From positions 1 to 33,349 of the forward strand of contig JAGHVD010000041.1 in NCBI GenBank assembly GCA_018064475.1: a stretch of 33,349 bases of DNA, in the 5' to 3' direction. Origin of the DNA: Candidatus Scatonaster coprocaballi (GTDB lineage: Bacteria > Bacillota > Clostridia > Saccharofermentanales > Saccharofermentanaceae). A program made the position numbers and the translations under genes. The notes below the pieces were generated by a model. That model was not told the origin of the DNA, searched no databases, and saw nothing but the letters and a program-made list of their open reading frames with translations. Of this stretch, positions 8,909 to 18,218 are shown piece after piece (the stretch's first letter is position 1; every line of letters starts with the position of its first letter).

Positions 8909-9424
8909 TCACTGGTTCTCATGGTGCATGAGCGAATAATCATTGTGAAGTTTTGCCACAACAACTTTGCCTCCGGGCGCCACTTCGCCGAGGGTCTTCA
9001 CATCATCGATGAAATGAAGATTGTCTGCAGAAAGACTATATACCCGATAACCTTTCTCGTTCTGAAAAGCAACGACACCTTCGTAGAATTCGTAATCACC
9101 TTTCGAAATCGCAACATTCGTAGTAACGAGGTTAACGATTCCAAAGATTGGCGAGAGCAAACCGGCAATCACCAGAATCGTTATGCCACCATAGACGATA
9201 TATCCCAACTTGAATGTGACTAGCCAGATGAGAAAAATCACTACGGCACAGACTCCGAAACAGCCAAGGCACATCATGATGGCATCTTTTCGCTCATGTT
9301 TCAGGAATTCCTGTTTCCGCTCTTCGCTGATAGTGTAAGGAAGAAGCGGTGGTTGAGGTGGCAGACCCTGAATGGTCGACTGTGATGCAGAATCCGGTGT
9401 ACTAGGATCAAATGACGTATGCAT
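8909..9424 (-). CDS. Small membrane protein with soluble C-terminal domain, unknown function
   Basis: The 171-residue product has a proline-rich N-terminus (PQPPLLPYT), a charged stretch, two membrane segments (about 48-72 and 76-102) and a C-terminal domain of about 65 residues (YEFYEGVVAFQNEKGYRVYSLSADNLHFIDDV...VVVAKLHNDYS) that looks like a small beta-barrel. I cannot name a family. An AGGAG within the last codons of the upstream synthase gene and a 1-bp gap between that stop and this ATG show that the two are co-transcribed and probably coupled in translation. A link to leucine or isoleucine synthesis is only a guess from position. Confidence 0.75.
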   Translation of the reverse strand: MHTSFDPSTPDSASQSTIQGLPPQPPLLPYTISEERKQEFLKHERKDAIMMCLGCFGVCAVVIFLIWLVTFKLGYIVYGGITILVIAGLLSPIFGIVNLVTTNVAISKGDYEFYEGVVAFQNEKGYRVYSLSADNLHFIDDVKTLGEVAPGGKVVVAKLHNDYSLMHHENQ

Positions 9425-9425
9425 A

Positions 9426-10949
9426 TTATTGCTCCTGTTCGTAAATGATGTTTAACATCTTTGCGGTCGCCTTGATCGCTGCGGCAACCTGGTCTCGATC
9501 CAGACCGCGTGTCTTGAACTCATGTTCGCCGTCGCGCCAGGTGATGACGCTCTCAACGAAGGCATTGGTACGACCTCCCGGTGGAATGGTAACGGTATAA
9601 TCCGCGAAGAACGGCAGGGTCCTTCCGAATTGCTGATACACTTTCTGCAGCGCCCGCATGAAGGCATCGAACTGACCTTCACCGGATGCACTGGCTTCGT
9701 GTACTTTATCGTCGATCTGGATACGCATGGTCGCAACCGGCTTCAGGTCACGGGCATGGCACACATAGTAGTTCAGGATCTGCACATGGGACTCGCCGTT
9801 GCCCTTACCCAGCACATCTGCCACGATATACGGCAACTCGTCGGTCATGACACTCTCCTTGTTGTCGCCCATCTCCACGATACGGGCGGTTACTTTCTCC
9901 AGAGAATCCTGATCTAGATCCAGACCAAATTCTTCCAGATTCTTCGCGATGCTGGCACGCCCGCTGGTCTTCCCCAGCGCGTACTGACGCATCCGTCCGA
10001 ATCTCTCCGGTGCCAGGTTGTTACAGTAAAGGGAATCTTTGGTATCGCCATCCGCATGGACGCCACAGGTCTGCGTGAACACGCGTGCGCCGGTAATCGG
10101 CTGATTGCTCGGAATTCTGATACCGGAGAAAGACTCTACAAGTTTACTGATATGCTCCAGTGATGCTTCTTCGATATCGGTCGTTGTGCCTTCGCAGAAG
10201 TCCGTCACCGCACCCACGATGGAAGCCAAAGGAGCATTGCCCGCTCGCTCACCAAGTCCGTTGACCGTCACATGCACACCCTTCACACCAGCTTTTACCG
10301 CCATGATGGTGTTGCCGACCGACATGTCGTAGTCATTATGTGCATGGAAATCAAAGTGAATATCTGGGAAAAGCACTGTCATCTTGTTGCAGTATTCGTA
10401 TGTCATATCTGGGGTGAGTACACCCAACGTATCGCAGAGCATGATGCGCTCTACCGGCAGTTGTGAGATCTCCGAGATGAGCATCCGTACATAATCGAAA
10501 TCTTTCTGGACACCATTCGACCAGTCTTCCAGATAGACATTGACCTTCATGTCGCGGAACACGGCATCCTCTATGACGCGACGGATCTCGCCCATATGTT
10601 GCTCCGGTGTCTTACCAAGTTGCGCTGTCAGGTGATGAAGTGAACTCTTGCAAAGAAGATTCACGACGCGACCGCCGGCATTCTCGATCCACGAGAGAGA
10701 GTGACCACGGTCTACGAAAGCCAGTACTTCAATCTTCTCGAGGTATCCTTTGCCCTTGGCCCATTCGGTGATACGCTGAAGCGCCTCGAAATCCCCGTCA
10801 GAAATACGTGCGGACGTAACCTCGATGCGGTCAACCTTGACCTCATCCAGGAGAATCTTAGCAATACTGAGTTTCTCGCTTGGAGAGAAAGATACACCCG
10901 GCGTCTGCTCGCCATCTCGAAGGGTTGTATCCATGATTTCCAGTTTCAT
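9426..10949 (-). CDS. 2-isopropylmalate / (R)-citramalate synthase family enzyme
   Basis: A 507-residue acyl-CoA condensing enzyme of the HMG-CoA-lyase-like TIM-barrel family. Visible marks are DTTLRDGEQTPGVSFS (metal and acceptor site), the metal-binding HAHNDYDMSVGN and the second signature HVTVNGLGERAGNAPL, then CGVHADGD and a C-terminal regulatory LeuA-dimer-type domain (about residues 375-500). Such enzymes condense acetyl-CoA with 2-oxoisovalerate (leucine), pyruvate (isoleucine through citramalate) or 2-oxoglutarate; the sequence alone does not settle which, so I give no symbol. The frame is open 11 codons further, but AAGGTGA before the ATG at 10949 supports that start. No other branched-chain genes are nearby. 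The following small membrane protein is in the same operon. Confidence 0.85.
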   Translation of the reverse strand: MKLEIMDTTLRDGEQTPGVSFSPSEKLSIAKILLDEVKVDRIEVTSARISDGDFEALQRITEWAKGKGYLEKIEVLAFVDRGHSLSWIENAGGRVVNLLCKSSLHHLTAQLGKTPEQHMGEIRRVIEDAVFRDMKVNVYLEDWSNGVQKDFDYVRMLISEISQLPVERIMLCDTLGVLTPDMTYEYCNKMTVLFPDIHFDFHAHNDYDMSVGNTIMAVKAGVKGVHVTVNGLGERAGNAPLASIVGAVTDFCEGTTTDIEEASLEHISKLVESFSGIRIPSNQPITGARVFTQTCGVHADGDTKDSLYCNNLAPERFGRMRQYALGKTSGRASIAKNLEEFGLDLDQDSLEKVTARIVEMGDNKESVMTDELPYIVADVLGKGNGESHVQILNYYVCHARDLKPVATMRIQIDDKVHEASASGEGQFDAFMRALQKVYQQFGRTLPFFADYTVTIPPGGRTNAFVESVITWRDGEHEFKTRGLDRDQVAAAIKATAKMLNIIYEQEQ

Positions 10950-11129
10950 ATGCTCACCTTCTTCACATCCGCCTTGTGCCAACGAAGCACTGTCATACAG
11001 ACAAGTATAGCAGAAATCATCGTGAAAATTCTTTTCTCTATTTCATTTTCTATTTATTTTTGAGATAATGAACCATATTGTTGTTGGGGAACGCACGTCT
11101 GATTGAGGAGAAACAAAGGAGCGATAGAC

Positions 11130-12092
11130 ATGGCCCGCGCGAAGAAAGAGAATAAGGAAACTACGTTTTCTAAAGAGAGCATTCTCGACGTTATCCGCAA
11201 TTATTCCAATGATACGATCTACTTTAAAGATAAGGACTCTCGCTTTATCTGGAATAGTCGTGCCCACGCTGCACAGTTCGGCATTGAAGATCCGGAGAAG
11301 ATGGTCGGAAAGTCCGACTTTGATCTTTTCCCGAAGGATTTTGCCACGAGATCCCGACGTGAAGAACTGGAGATCATGGAGACACGCGAGCCTCTGATCC
11401 TGAATACCGAGCGACTCGAGAAGCCAGACGGTTCTGTCGTATGGTATTCTTCTTCGAAGTATCCGTTGTTCGATAAAGACAACAATGTAGTAGGTACTTG
11501 GGGCATCAGCCGCAACATCACCCAGATCAAGATGGTGGAAGAAGAGCTCAGTCGCACGAACGAGAAACTGAAGAAACTTTCTCAGATCGACGATCTGACC
11601 GGACTTTATAACCGCAGATATTTCTACGAGATCATCGAGAACCAGGCTTCACAGTATGACCGTCGCGTCAGAGAACAGAAGGAGAAGAATCCGAAGAATA
11701 CCTTCTCGCTGATCTCACTGGATATCGACTATTTCAAACAGATCAACGATGTATATGGTCACAACAAGGGCGACGATGTTCTTCGATTGGTCGCCGGCAT
11801 TCTGACCGCACAGAGCAGAAAATCCGACATGGTGTTCCGTATCGGCGGAGACGAGTTCATGATGCTTCTTCCGGACACGCCACTTGCAGGTGCACGTGTG
11901 CAGGCCGAGCGCATCCGTGCCGCACTGTCTTCTTCGCCGATCATGTTAAGTGAGAAAGAAGATGCTGTCAGACTGACAGCCAGTATGGGTGTTGCTTGTT
12001 ACGCAGATACGAAGGATCTCTCCAAGCTGATCCGCACTGCAGACGAGCGTCTCTACACTTCCAAGAATCTTGGCCGCAACCGCTTAACGTAA
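11130..12092 (+). CDS. PAS-GGDEF diguanylate cyclase
   Basis: The 320-residue cytoplasmic protein has a PAS domain (about 18-130; DTIYFKDKDSRFIWNSRAHAAQFG, DFDLFPKDF, GTWGISRNIT) linked by a short coiled coil to a GGDEF domain with DDLTGLYNRRYF, SLDIDYFKQINDVYGH and GGDEF at 239-243. RKSD nine residues before the motif is an intact RxxD inhibitory site, unlike the other GGDEF protein at 4041, so product feedback is expected. It should make cyclic-di-GMP. The frame opens at 11103 but AAGGAG eight bases before the ATG at 11130 marks the likely start. It converges on gatD with a 13-bp gap. Confidence 0.92.
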   Translation: MARAKKENKETTFSKESILDVIRNYSNDTIYFKDKDSRFIWNSRAHAAQFGIEDPEKMVGKSDFDLFPKDFATRSRREELEIMETREPLILNTERLEKPDGSVVWYSSSKYPLFDKDNNVVGTWGISRNITQIKMVEEELSRTNEKLKKLSQIDDLTGLYNRRYFYEIIENQASQYDRRVREQKEKNPKNTFSLISLDIDYFKQINDVYGHNKGDDVLRLVAGILTAQSRKSDMVFRIGGDEFMMLLPDTPLAGARVQAERIRAALSSSPIMLSEKEDAVRLTASMGVACYADTKDLSKLIRTADERLYTSKNLGRNRLT

Positions 12093-12105
12093 TTCAAACC
12101 ATTCT

Positions 12106-12945
12106 TTACGGCGCAGTGTTTCCCTTCTCCTTATACTTCAGAAGTGCTTCACGTGCGAATTCTTCACCGGACATATCAAGTGGTGACAATTCAAATTCCT
12201 CGCCATACCTACGCTTCAGCGCAAGACGCAGAAGATGGTCCGTCATGCGCGGGTTCTTCGGCAAGAAACTTCCGTGTGAATAGGTACAATAAACATTGTG
12301 ATAGATTGCACCCTCGTAGCCGTCTTTGCCGTTATTTCCGGCGCCTTCTATGACCTTCGCCATCGGCTTCACCGAATCGCCCAGATAGGTGCGTCCGCTG
12401 TGGTTCTCGAAGCCATAGAGTCTACATGCGTTTACATCACTTCCCTGACTGGCCGACACATCACCCGTGCCACCTTCATCTTTGAGAAAATCTGCTTCAT
12501 ACACAGTATCCTGGATATATCGGACATCTTCACCGACCGTATACACATCAATAGCACCGAGGCACTCGATCTTCGTGCCGTCGTGCTCCTGGTAGTACTT
12601 GCCGAGCATCTGATATCCACCACATATACACAGGAAAACCACTCCATCTTCGATGGCTTCCTTGACCTTCGGTCCTTTGACCTCTACAAAATCCTTACGG
12701 ATCATGTTCTGTTCCGCATCCTGTCCACCGCCCAAGAATACGATGTCGTAGTCCTTCGGGTCGAATTCATCGCCGATCGAGATCGGCACCAGCTTCACAG
12801 ATATTCCACGGAGCTCCGCGCGGCGGATGAGACTTAACACATTTCCACGGTCGCCGTAGAGATTCAGAAGATCCGGATACATATGGCAGATTCGGATCTC
12901 TTTTCCACTCATATTCACGTTTGCTGTCGTCACTTCAGTCATCAC
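12106..12945 (-). CDS. gatD: GatD, glutamine amidotransferase subunit of lipid II amidation
   Basis: GatD supplies ammonia from glutamine to MurT, which amidates D-glutamate in the lipid II stem peptide at the inner membrane face. The 279-residue product is a class I amidotransferase of the CobB/CobQ-like type: ICHMYPDLLNLYGDRGN at the N-terminus, the nucleophile Cys108 in CICGGYQMLG, and the catalytic His in TYSHGSFLPKNP. It lies directly after murT (7 bp between stop and start) with GAGGTG before the ATG at 12945. It is slightly longer than well-studied GatD proteins (about 245), mostly through an insert around 155-175 (DEGGTGDVSASQGSD). Confidence 0.93.
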   Translation of the reverse strand: MMTEVTTANVNMSGKEIRICHMYPDLLNLYGDRGNVLSLIRRAELRGISVKLVPISIGDEFDPKDYDIVFLGGGQDAEQNMIRKDFVEVKGPKVKEAIEDGVVFLCICGGYQMLGKYYQEHDGTKIECLGAIDVYTVGEDVRYIQDTVYEADFLKDEGGTGDVSASQGSDVNACRLYGFENHSGRTYLGDSVKPMAKVIEGAGNNGKDGYEGAIYHNVYCTYSHGSFLPKNPRMTDHLLRLALKRRYGEEFELSPLDMSGEEFAREALLKYKEKGNTAP

Positions 12946-12951
12946 CGCACC

Positions 12952-14442
12952 TCATTTCCAGAAATCCTTGAGGTGATAACGCTTCACCAGGATGGAGCGC
13001 AGCGCCAACATGGATGTATAGTTCGGCAGGATATAGAGGCACTTGCCGTCCGCCGTCGTCGAGATCGCTCGGTCCAGAAGTTCCGCACAGACTTCCATCG
13101 GCTGCGCATCAATTCTCTCGCGCGCCACGCCGCTATAGAGGATACGAAGCATCATGTCGCCGTAGCGATCGCCGGATACATATACCTTCTTCGGGAAAGT
13201 CTTGGATTCGAAGTCCACGTCCCAGATCCAGGACACGTCCTTCCCGTCCGCGATATTACTATTTAAGAGCATATAGATGCCGTCCGCGTCCTCCGCGCCG
13301 GCCACAAGTGACAGCGCACGATCAAGTCCCACCGGATTCTTCACCAGCATGACGCAGATCTTCTTCGAACCGATGGCAATCTTCTCCATTCGGCCGAATG
13401 CCGCCTCCACGTGTTCCAGTGCCGCCGCCGCTTGATCGAAAGACAGGTTCTTCGTGTCCCCCATCTTCTCCCCCATCCGCACACAGGCAGAGACCGCTGC
13501 CATAGCGTTATACATGTTATGTGTTCCCGGGATCGGTAGCTTCACGACTTTCCGCGTCGTCACAGTATCTTCTGTCGTCGCGTCCGATTCGCTTCGACCT
13601 GCACCCGCGTCACAAAGCGTCATCTCGTAGCCCTCGTTCGCTGGGTTTCTGGCAAGATCGTATTCGACGAAGAACCGTGGTGCGACTCGCTTCTTCCCGC
13701 ATTTTCCGCAGGCAAAAGCACCCAAATGTCCGAAGCTTCGAGCGGTGTAGGTGTATTTCTCCTTGCAGCCGGTGCAATATTCCGCATCGGAAGAAGCCGG
13801 CAACAATCCGGATTTTCCCGGGTATTTCTCGTTATTCTCACGCATCGCGCGTTCGGAGAAACCGTAGAAACTGGTACGGGCTTCTCTTCCCTTATAAAGT
13901 TCAGATACCAGGGAATCATCGCTATTGAGAAGGATCTCCGCTTCACAGGAATCCAGTCCCTTGGCAATCAGCTCACGGGTATGAGACAGTTCACCGAATC
14001 GATCCAGCTGATCTCGGAAAAGGTTCGTCACCACAGATACTTTCGGCATGATCTGGCAAGCGATTTTACCGAAGGCCGCTTCATCGGTCTCCAACACACA
14101 GATGACCTTCCTACCCTCTTTCTCCGCCTTCTTCATGTTCTTCAGGCCGAAGATCATGGAAGTGGTTACGCCGGAGAGAAGATTCGCACCGGATACATTG
14201 GTCACGACCTCGTATCCACAGTTACGGAAAATATCCGTGATCATGTGGGTAGTAGTAGTCTTACCATTTGTACCGGTGATCGTCAGACAATCTCTGTCTT
14301 TACATAATTTTGCGAGAATCTTCGGATCGATCTTCGCCGCAACTTTGCCAGGCAATGTTGTCGCGCCACGGCCCATCAGGTTCAGCGCGAACTTCGTTCC
14401 CTTCGCACAGAAAATTGCAAAATGATATCGTAATGAAGCCAT
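12952..14442 (-). CDS. murT: MurT, lipid II isoglutaminyl synthase ligase subunit
   Basis: MurT is a Mur-ligase-like enzyme that, with GatD, converts the D-Glu of lipid II to D-isoglutamine. The 496-residue product carries the ATP loop TGTNGKTTT (57-64), ETDEAAF and NLFRDQLDRFGE of the Mur ligase core, an inserted four-cysteine ribbon (CTGC...CGKC, about 220-245) typical of MurT, PGTHNMYNAMAA, and the C-terminal DUF1727 domain. The frame extends 42 codons upstream, into the sortase gene, but those residues are unlike the family; AGGAG eight bases before the ATG at 14442 fixes the start. Only four bases separate it from the sortase stop, indicating an operon sortase-murT-gatD. Confidence 0.94.
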   Translation of the reverse strand: MASLRYHFAIFCAKGTKFALNLMGRGATTLPGKVAAKIDPKILAKLCKDRDCLTITGTNGKTTTTHMITDIFRNCGYEVVTNVSGANLLSGVTTSMIFGLKNMKKAEKEGRKVICVLETDEAAFGKIACQIMPKVSVVTNLFRDQLDRFGELSHTRELIAKGLDSCEAEILLNSDDSLVSELYKGREARTSFYGFSERAMRENNEKYPGKSGLLPASSDAEYCTGCKEKYTYTARSFGHLGAFACGKCGKKRVAPRFFVEYDLARNPANEGYEMTLCDAGAGRSESDATTEDTVTTRKVVKLPIPGTHNMYNAMAAVSACVRMGEKMGDTKNLSFDQAAAALEHVEAAFGRMEKIAIGSKKICVMLVKNPVGLDRALSLVAGAEDADGIYMLLNSNIADGKDVSWIWDVDFESKTFPKKVYVSGDRYGDMMLRILYSGVARERIDAQPMEVCAELLDRAISTTADGKCLYILPNYTSMLALRSILVKRYHLKDFWK

Positions 14443-14446
14443 CCCG

Positions 14447-15160
14447 TCACTCCTGAATATGGCCGACGACCAGTAATCTGTGTGTAGCAACACCCAGCGG
14501 TGTGCAGGTAACCAGTGTAATCTGCTTACCGGTGCCGTCATCGATGTCGATATATTGATCAAGGTCACCCGGATTTACGGAATCGTAGATCTTATCCACG
14601 ATGTAAGTGTAATGATTGCCATCAATGCATGAGATCTCGATCTTATCACCGATCTTTACTTCACCCAGACTATGGAAAAGCTTGCCTTCCGCACGCATTC
14701 TGTGTCCGAGCACAGTCATATTTCCTTCCTGTCCTGGTTCGCAAGTACCCTCGAGTCGACCGGCACCATAACGAAGAGATACCAGTGTGGCACTGTCCCA
14801 GAGCGGAATCTCAATGTCTACAGAAGGAATACTGATCGTTCCCAGTGCAGTCAGGACTACTTCTTCAGGAAGCTGTGCGACGATCGTGTCATAATCAGCA
14901 GGTGAACTGCCGTATTCTTCTTCTCCGTAGTAGTATTCGACATCTTCTCCATTAACTTCGTTACCGGAAGACTTCACGACGAAAGTCGCCTGACTCTCCT
15001 CTACGATGCTCTCCATCATGTCATCCGTAACCTTCTGACGTCTCATATTCTTTATCGGATCGATCAACAGAAGGATAACACCTACGATCAGGCAAATCGC
15101 TGCAATTCCGATAAGAATCACATTCTTGATTCGAACTTTACCTTGACGATTGTTGAACAT
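14447..15160 (-). CDS. Class D-type sortase
   Basis: Sortases cleave a C-terminal sorting signal and join proteins to the cell wall or to each other. The 237-residue protein has one N-terminal membrane anchor (about 13-33), a linker rich in acidic residues (DVEYYYGEEEYG), and the sortase fold with His153 in VLGHRM, the nucleophile Cys219 in TLVTCTPLG and Arg228 in ATHRLLV, all in the right order. The class D assignment is from overall pattern and is less sure than the family. No LPXTG substrate is encoded in the window, so it is probably a housekeeping enzyme. Being first in an operon with murT-gatD is notable, since both act at the cell wall. Confidence 0.92.
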   Translation of the reverse strand: MFNNRQGKVRIKNVILIGIAAICLIVGVILLLIDPIKNMRRQKVTDDMMESIVEESQATFVVKSSGNEVNGEDVEYYYGEEEYGSSPADYDTIVAQLPEEVVLTALGTISIPSVDIEIPLWDSATLVSLRYGAGRLEGTCEPGQEGNMTVLGHRMRAEGKLFHSLGEVKIGDKIEISCIDGNHYTYIVDKIYDSVNPGDLDQYIDIDDGTGKQITLVTCTPLGVATHRLLVVGHIQE

Positions 15161-15195
15161 ATTTTCTCCGTTTCTTATTCACGATTCTTTTGATA

Positions 15196-15224
15196 ATTAT
15201 AACAGATACTTTCATGAAGTGGAA
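15196..15224 (-). promoter_or_regulatory. Probable promoter of the sortase-murT-gatD operon
   Basis: On the minus strand an extended -10 TGTTATAAT (15204-15196) lies about 36 bp before the sortase ATG, with TTCCAC 17 bp further upstream at the -35 position. A weaker plus-strand TATTAT at 15233-15238, possibly serving dnaA, overlaps this region, so the two promoters may be back to back. Confidence 0.4.
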
Positions 15225-15314
15225 ATTTCTGATATTATGATTCTACTTTTTTGCTTGTGTCCGAGAAGGACCTAGCATAAATACCTCGGGGGTTCAGGTA
15301 GAAGGTAGTTCAGG

Positions 15315-16643
15315 ATGGATGCGGTAACGATTTGGAATCAGACATTAGTTTTGATCAGAGAAGAGGTCTCAGAGATTAAGTTCAAGACCTTCTTCCAGCC
15401 GTTGGTTGCTACTTTCTCGAACGATGACCTGATCATTCTGACTGCACCGAATGAATTCGTGCAGGAGACCTTGCTCCCGATGATCCCGTTGATCAAGAAC
15501 TGTGTCTCAGAAGTCACGCACCGTGAGATGGATGTCAGAATTGAGTTGGAAAACTCAGCTTTCACACTCCAGACCATCCATCAGCATACTTCCGAATCTG
15601 CGACAACAAGTACAGATAATGCTTCTCATCAACTGAATCGCGATTATACCTTCGATTCTTTTATCGTAGGTTCCGGTAACCGCTTCGCACATGCAGCGTG
15701 TGTATCCGTCGCCGATGGTGGCAAGCAGTATAATCCAATCTTCCTTTACGGTGGTTCCGGCCTTGGTAAGACGCACTTGATGCACGCCGTTGGTAACTAC
15801 GTAATGGAGAAATTCCCGAACAAGAAGGTCGTCTACGTCAATTGTGAACGCTTCGTCAATGAATTCATTGCAACGATCCAATCAGGCAGATATACCGAGT
15901 TCCGTGAGAAGTATAGGAATGCAGATTTTCTTCTGATCGACGATATTCAATTTCTGGAACGTAAAGAACAGACGCAGATCGAGTTCTTCCATACTTTCAA
16001 TGAACTATATGAATCCGGTAAAATGATCCTCATGACTTGCGATAAGCCGCCGCAAAGCCTCTCTTCTTTGGAAGAGCGTCTTCGTTCCCGCTTCTCTTCT
16101 GGTCTGATCGTAGATATTCAGCCGGCTGACTATGAGACACGCGTTGCGATTCTGAACTTAAGAATGCAGGATGAGCATATCAACCTGTCCGATTCTGTAA
16201 TTGATTACATTGCATCGAACTTTGCAACAAATATTCGTGAGCTGGACGGCGCCTTCAAGACAGTTGTTGCGTACTGCTACCTTGCGAATTCTTTTACCTT
16301 AGATGATGCAAAGATTGCTCTGAAGGACATGATTTCGCCGAAGCAAGGACGCCAAGTTACCCCAGAGATCATCGTGGAAGTTGTTGCGCGTGCTTTTAAC
16401 ATATCGGTCAGTGACATTATGTCCAATAAGCGCAGCAAAGAGATTCTTGTTCCACGTCAGATCTGCATGTTCCTCTGCCGTTCTGAATTGAACATGACTT
16501 ATCCGAAGATCGGAGAGTTCTTCGGCGGCAAAGATCATTCAACGATTCTGCACGCTTGTAACAAAATTGAAACAAGCCTGAAAGAATCTGACACCGAGAT
16601 TTCCGTACATATCGACTCCATCAAGAAGCGCCTCTTTAACTGA
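15315..16643 (+). CDS. dnaA: Chromosomal replication initiator DnaA
   Basis: DnaA binds DnaA boxes at oriC, opens the duplex and loads the helicase. All four domains are visible in 442 residues: N-terminal interaction domain (1-85), a short linker (88-108), the AAA+ domain with Walker A GGSGLGKT (146-153), Walker B FLLIDDIQFL and sensor/Arg region LEERLRSRFSSG, and the C-terminal DNA-binding domain with the signature KDHSTILHACNKIE. Length is normal. It is followed by the oriC-like gap and dnaN, the standard order. The upstream 154-bp gap (15161-15314) shows no convincing DnaA box. Confidence 0.98.
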   Translation: MDAVTIWNQTLVLIREEVSEIKFKTFFQPLVATFSNDDLIILTAPNEFVQETLLPMIPLIKNCVSEVTHREMDVRIELENSAFTLQTIHQHTSESATTSTDNASHQLNRDYTFDSFIVGSGNRFAHAACVSVADGGKQYNPIFLYGGSGLGKTHLMHAVGNYVMEKFPNKKVVYVNCERFVNEFIATIQSGRYTEFREKYRNADFLLIDDIQFLERKEQTQIEFFHTFNELYESGKMILMTCDKPPQSLSSLEERLRSRFSSGLIVDIQPADYETRVAILNLRMQDEHINLSDSVIDYIASNFATNIRELDGAFKTVVAYCYLANSFTLDDAKIALKDMISPKQGRQVTPEIIVEVVARAFNISVSDIMSNKRSKEILVPRQICMFLCRSELNMTYPKIGEFFGGKDHSTILHACNKIETSLKESDTEISVHIDSIKKRLFN

Positions 16644-17083
16644 AGTTTTCCACAGATTTTCGTTGAATTGTGGAAAACTTTCCATGGAAAACGAGTGCAT
16701 AAAATGTGTAAAAATACCTCATGTGGATGAGGTGTAAAACTTCTTCTTCTATCCACAGGCTTTTCCACTACTTATGCACAAGCAAAACCATTGATATCAG
16801 GCTTTCTCGAGAGTTTTCCATATAATTCACAGCCCATAATACGATGAAGAAGAGATACTTATAATACTGTTATTTCTGTTGTTTATCTCGCGCAGAACAC
16901 CTTCCCGACCAAGAATGATCATCCACCAAAATGAAGATCCATGTGGAAAACTTTTTTTCTCCGAAAATGCCGAAAAATAGCGCATTTTCACTCAAATTTA
17001 GGTGATTTCTTGTAGCAATTTTGTAATTTTTCTGTATAATAGATTGTGTATTTAATAACAAGAATTACGGAGGAAAGATAACG
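16644..17083. other. Probable oriC (DnaA boxes and AT-rich stretch between dnaA and dnaN)
   Basis: This 440-bp gene-free stretch holds a cluster of 9-mers close to TTATCCACA: TTTTCCACA at 16646 (+), TGTGGAAAA at 16669 and 16942 (-), TGTGGATGA at 16722 (-), CTATCCACA at 16749 (+), TTATGCACA at 16772 (+) and a weaker TCATCCACC at 16919 (+). An AT-rich tract (about 16950-17060) follows and could be the unwinding region. A TATAAT at 17035-17040 and GGAGG at 17069-17073 belong to dnaN. Position between dnaA and dnaN, box density and the change of main gene strand at this point all agree; activity is not shown by sequence alone. Confidence 0.85.
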
Positions 17084-18187
17084 ATGAAACTTGTAAGTTC
17101 AAGAGACAGTCTGGTCGAAGCAATTTCGATCGTACAGAAGGCAGTTTCAACTCGTTCTACCTTGCCTATATTAGATGGTATTTTGATTGAAGCTAAGGAT
17201 AACAGCGTCAAGCTGACAGGCTATGATTTGGAGACAGGCATTGAAGCGTTAGTTGATGCGGATGTAATGGAAGAAGGATCCATTGTCATTCCTTCTCGTA
17301 TTTTCGGTGAGATCATCAGGAAGCTCCCGGAAGCAGAAGTTTCTATTAACGCTAACGAGAGAATGATTATTGATATTGTCAGCGGATCTTCGAAGTTTGC
17401 AATTAATGGTATTTCTGCAGAAGGTTTCCCAACCATTCCGGTCGTTGGTGATGATAATAAGATCGTACTGAACCAGGATGTGTTGAGAAATATGATCAGT
17501 CAGACGATCTTTGCAATCTCGACAGATGAAGGTCGTCCGATTCTGAACGGTTCCCTCTTCGAGTCAGATGGCAAGAGCATCAATATGGTTTCAATTGATG
17601 GTTTCCGTATGGCTCATAGAAAGCAGGAGATTGGTGAAGACATTCCGGTCATGAAGTTCCTGATTCCAGGTAAGGCACTGCATGAAGCAGGTCGTATTCT
17701 GACAGGTAAGGATGCAGAAGTAGTCATCTACGCTTCTACGAACCATATTCTCTTCGATACAGGACGTTTCCGCATTGTTTCCCGCTTGATCAATGGTGAA
17801 TTCCTCGACTATCATGCAATTGTACCGAAGAATTCTTCTACGACCATGATTGTGGATAAGAATGCTGTTCTGGACGCTGTAGAGCGTGCTTCCCTGATCA
17901 TTCAGAAGGAAGATCGCCGCTGCCCGGTAAGCCTCTCCATGTCTGATGAAGAGACACTGGTGATTGCATCCAGCACGGAACTTGGTAATCTTCGTGAAGA
18001 AGTACACTGCCAGATCACAGGTGATCTGATCGGTGTTGATTTCAACCATAAGTACATCATTGATGCGTTGCGCTCCATTGAAGAAGATACAGTTAAGTTC
18101 CTCTTCTCTGGTTCGAATGGCCCATCTGTTGTGGTACCTGTAGAGGGAGAAGGTTATACATATCTGATTCTGCCGCTTCGTAAGTAA
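17084..18187 (+). CDS. dnaN: DNA polymerase III beta subunit (sliding clamp)
   Basis: The beta clamp encircles DNA and tethers the replicative polymerase. The 367-residue product has the three repeated clamp domains; recognisable segments are MKLVSSRDSLVEAISIVQKAV, TRSTLPILDGILIEA, IPSRIFGEIIRKLPEAEV, FAISTDEGRPILNG and the C-terminal YLILPLRK, near the pocket that binds partner peptides. Length is normal. GGAGG eleven bases before the ATG and a TATAAT 44 bp upstream mark its expression signals. recF follows after 31 bp, leaving no room for the S4-domain gene often found between the two in Bacillota. Confidence 0.98.
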   Translation: MKLVSSRDSLVEAISIVQKAVSTRSTLPILDGILIEAKDNSVKLTGYDLETGIEALVDADVMEEGSIVIPSRIFGEIIRKLPEAEVSINANERMIIDIVSGSSKFAINGISAEGFPTIPVVGDDNKIVLNQDVLRNMISQTIFAISTDEGRPILNGSLFESDGKSINMVSIDGFRMAHRKQEIGEDIPVMKFLIPGKALHEAGRILTGKDAEVVIYASTNHILFDTGRFRIVSRLINGEFLDYHAIVPKNSSTTMIVDKNAVLDAVERASLIIQKEDRRCPVSLSMSDEETLVIASSTELGNLREEVHCQITGDLIGVDFNHKYIIDALRSIEEDTVKFLFSGSNGPSVVVPVEGEGYTYLILPLRK

Positions 18188-18218
18188 TCGAAGTCATCGA
18201 TTGAAGTGATAAGGCGAT

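Noticed and set aside
15240-15314. Possible structured leader before dnaA (CCGAG and CTCGG pairing)
   Set aside because: Only five paired bases with a long loop, no known riboswitch pattern and no conserved core visible.
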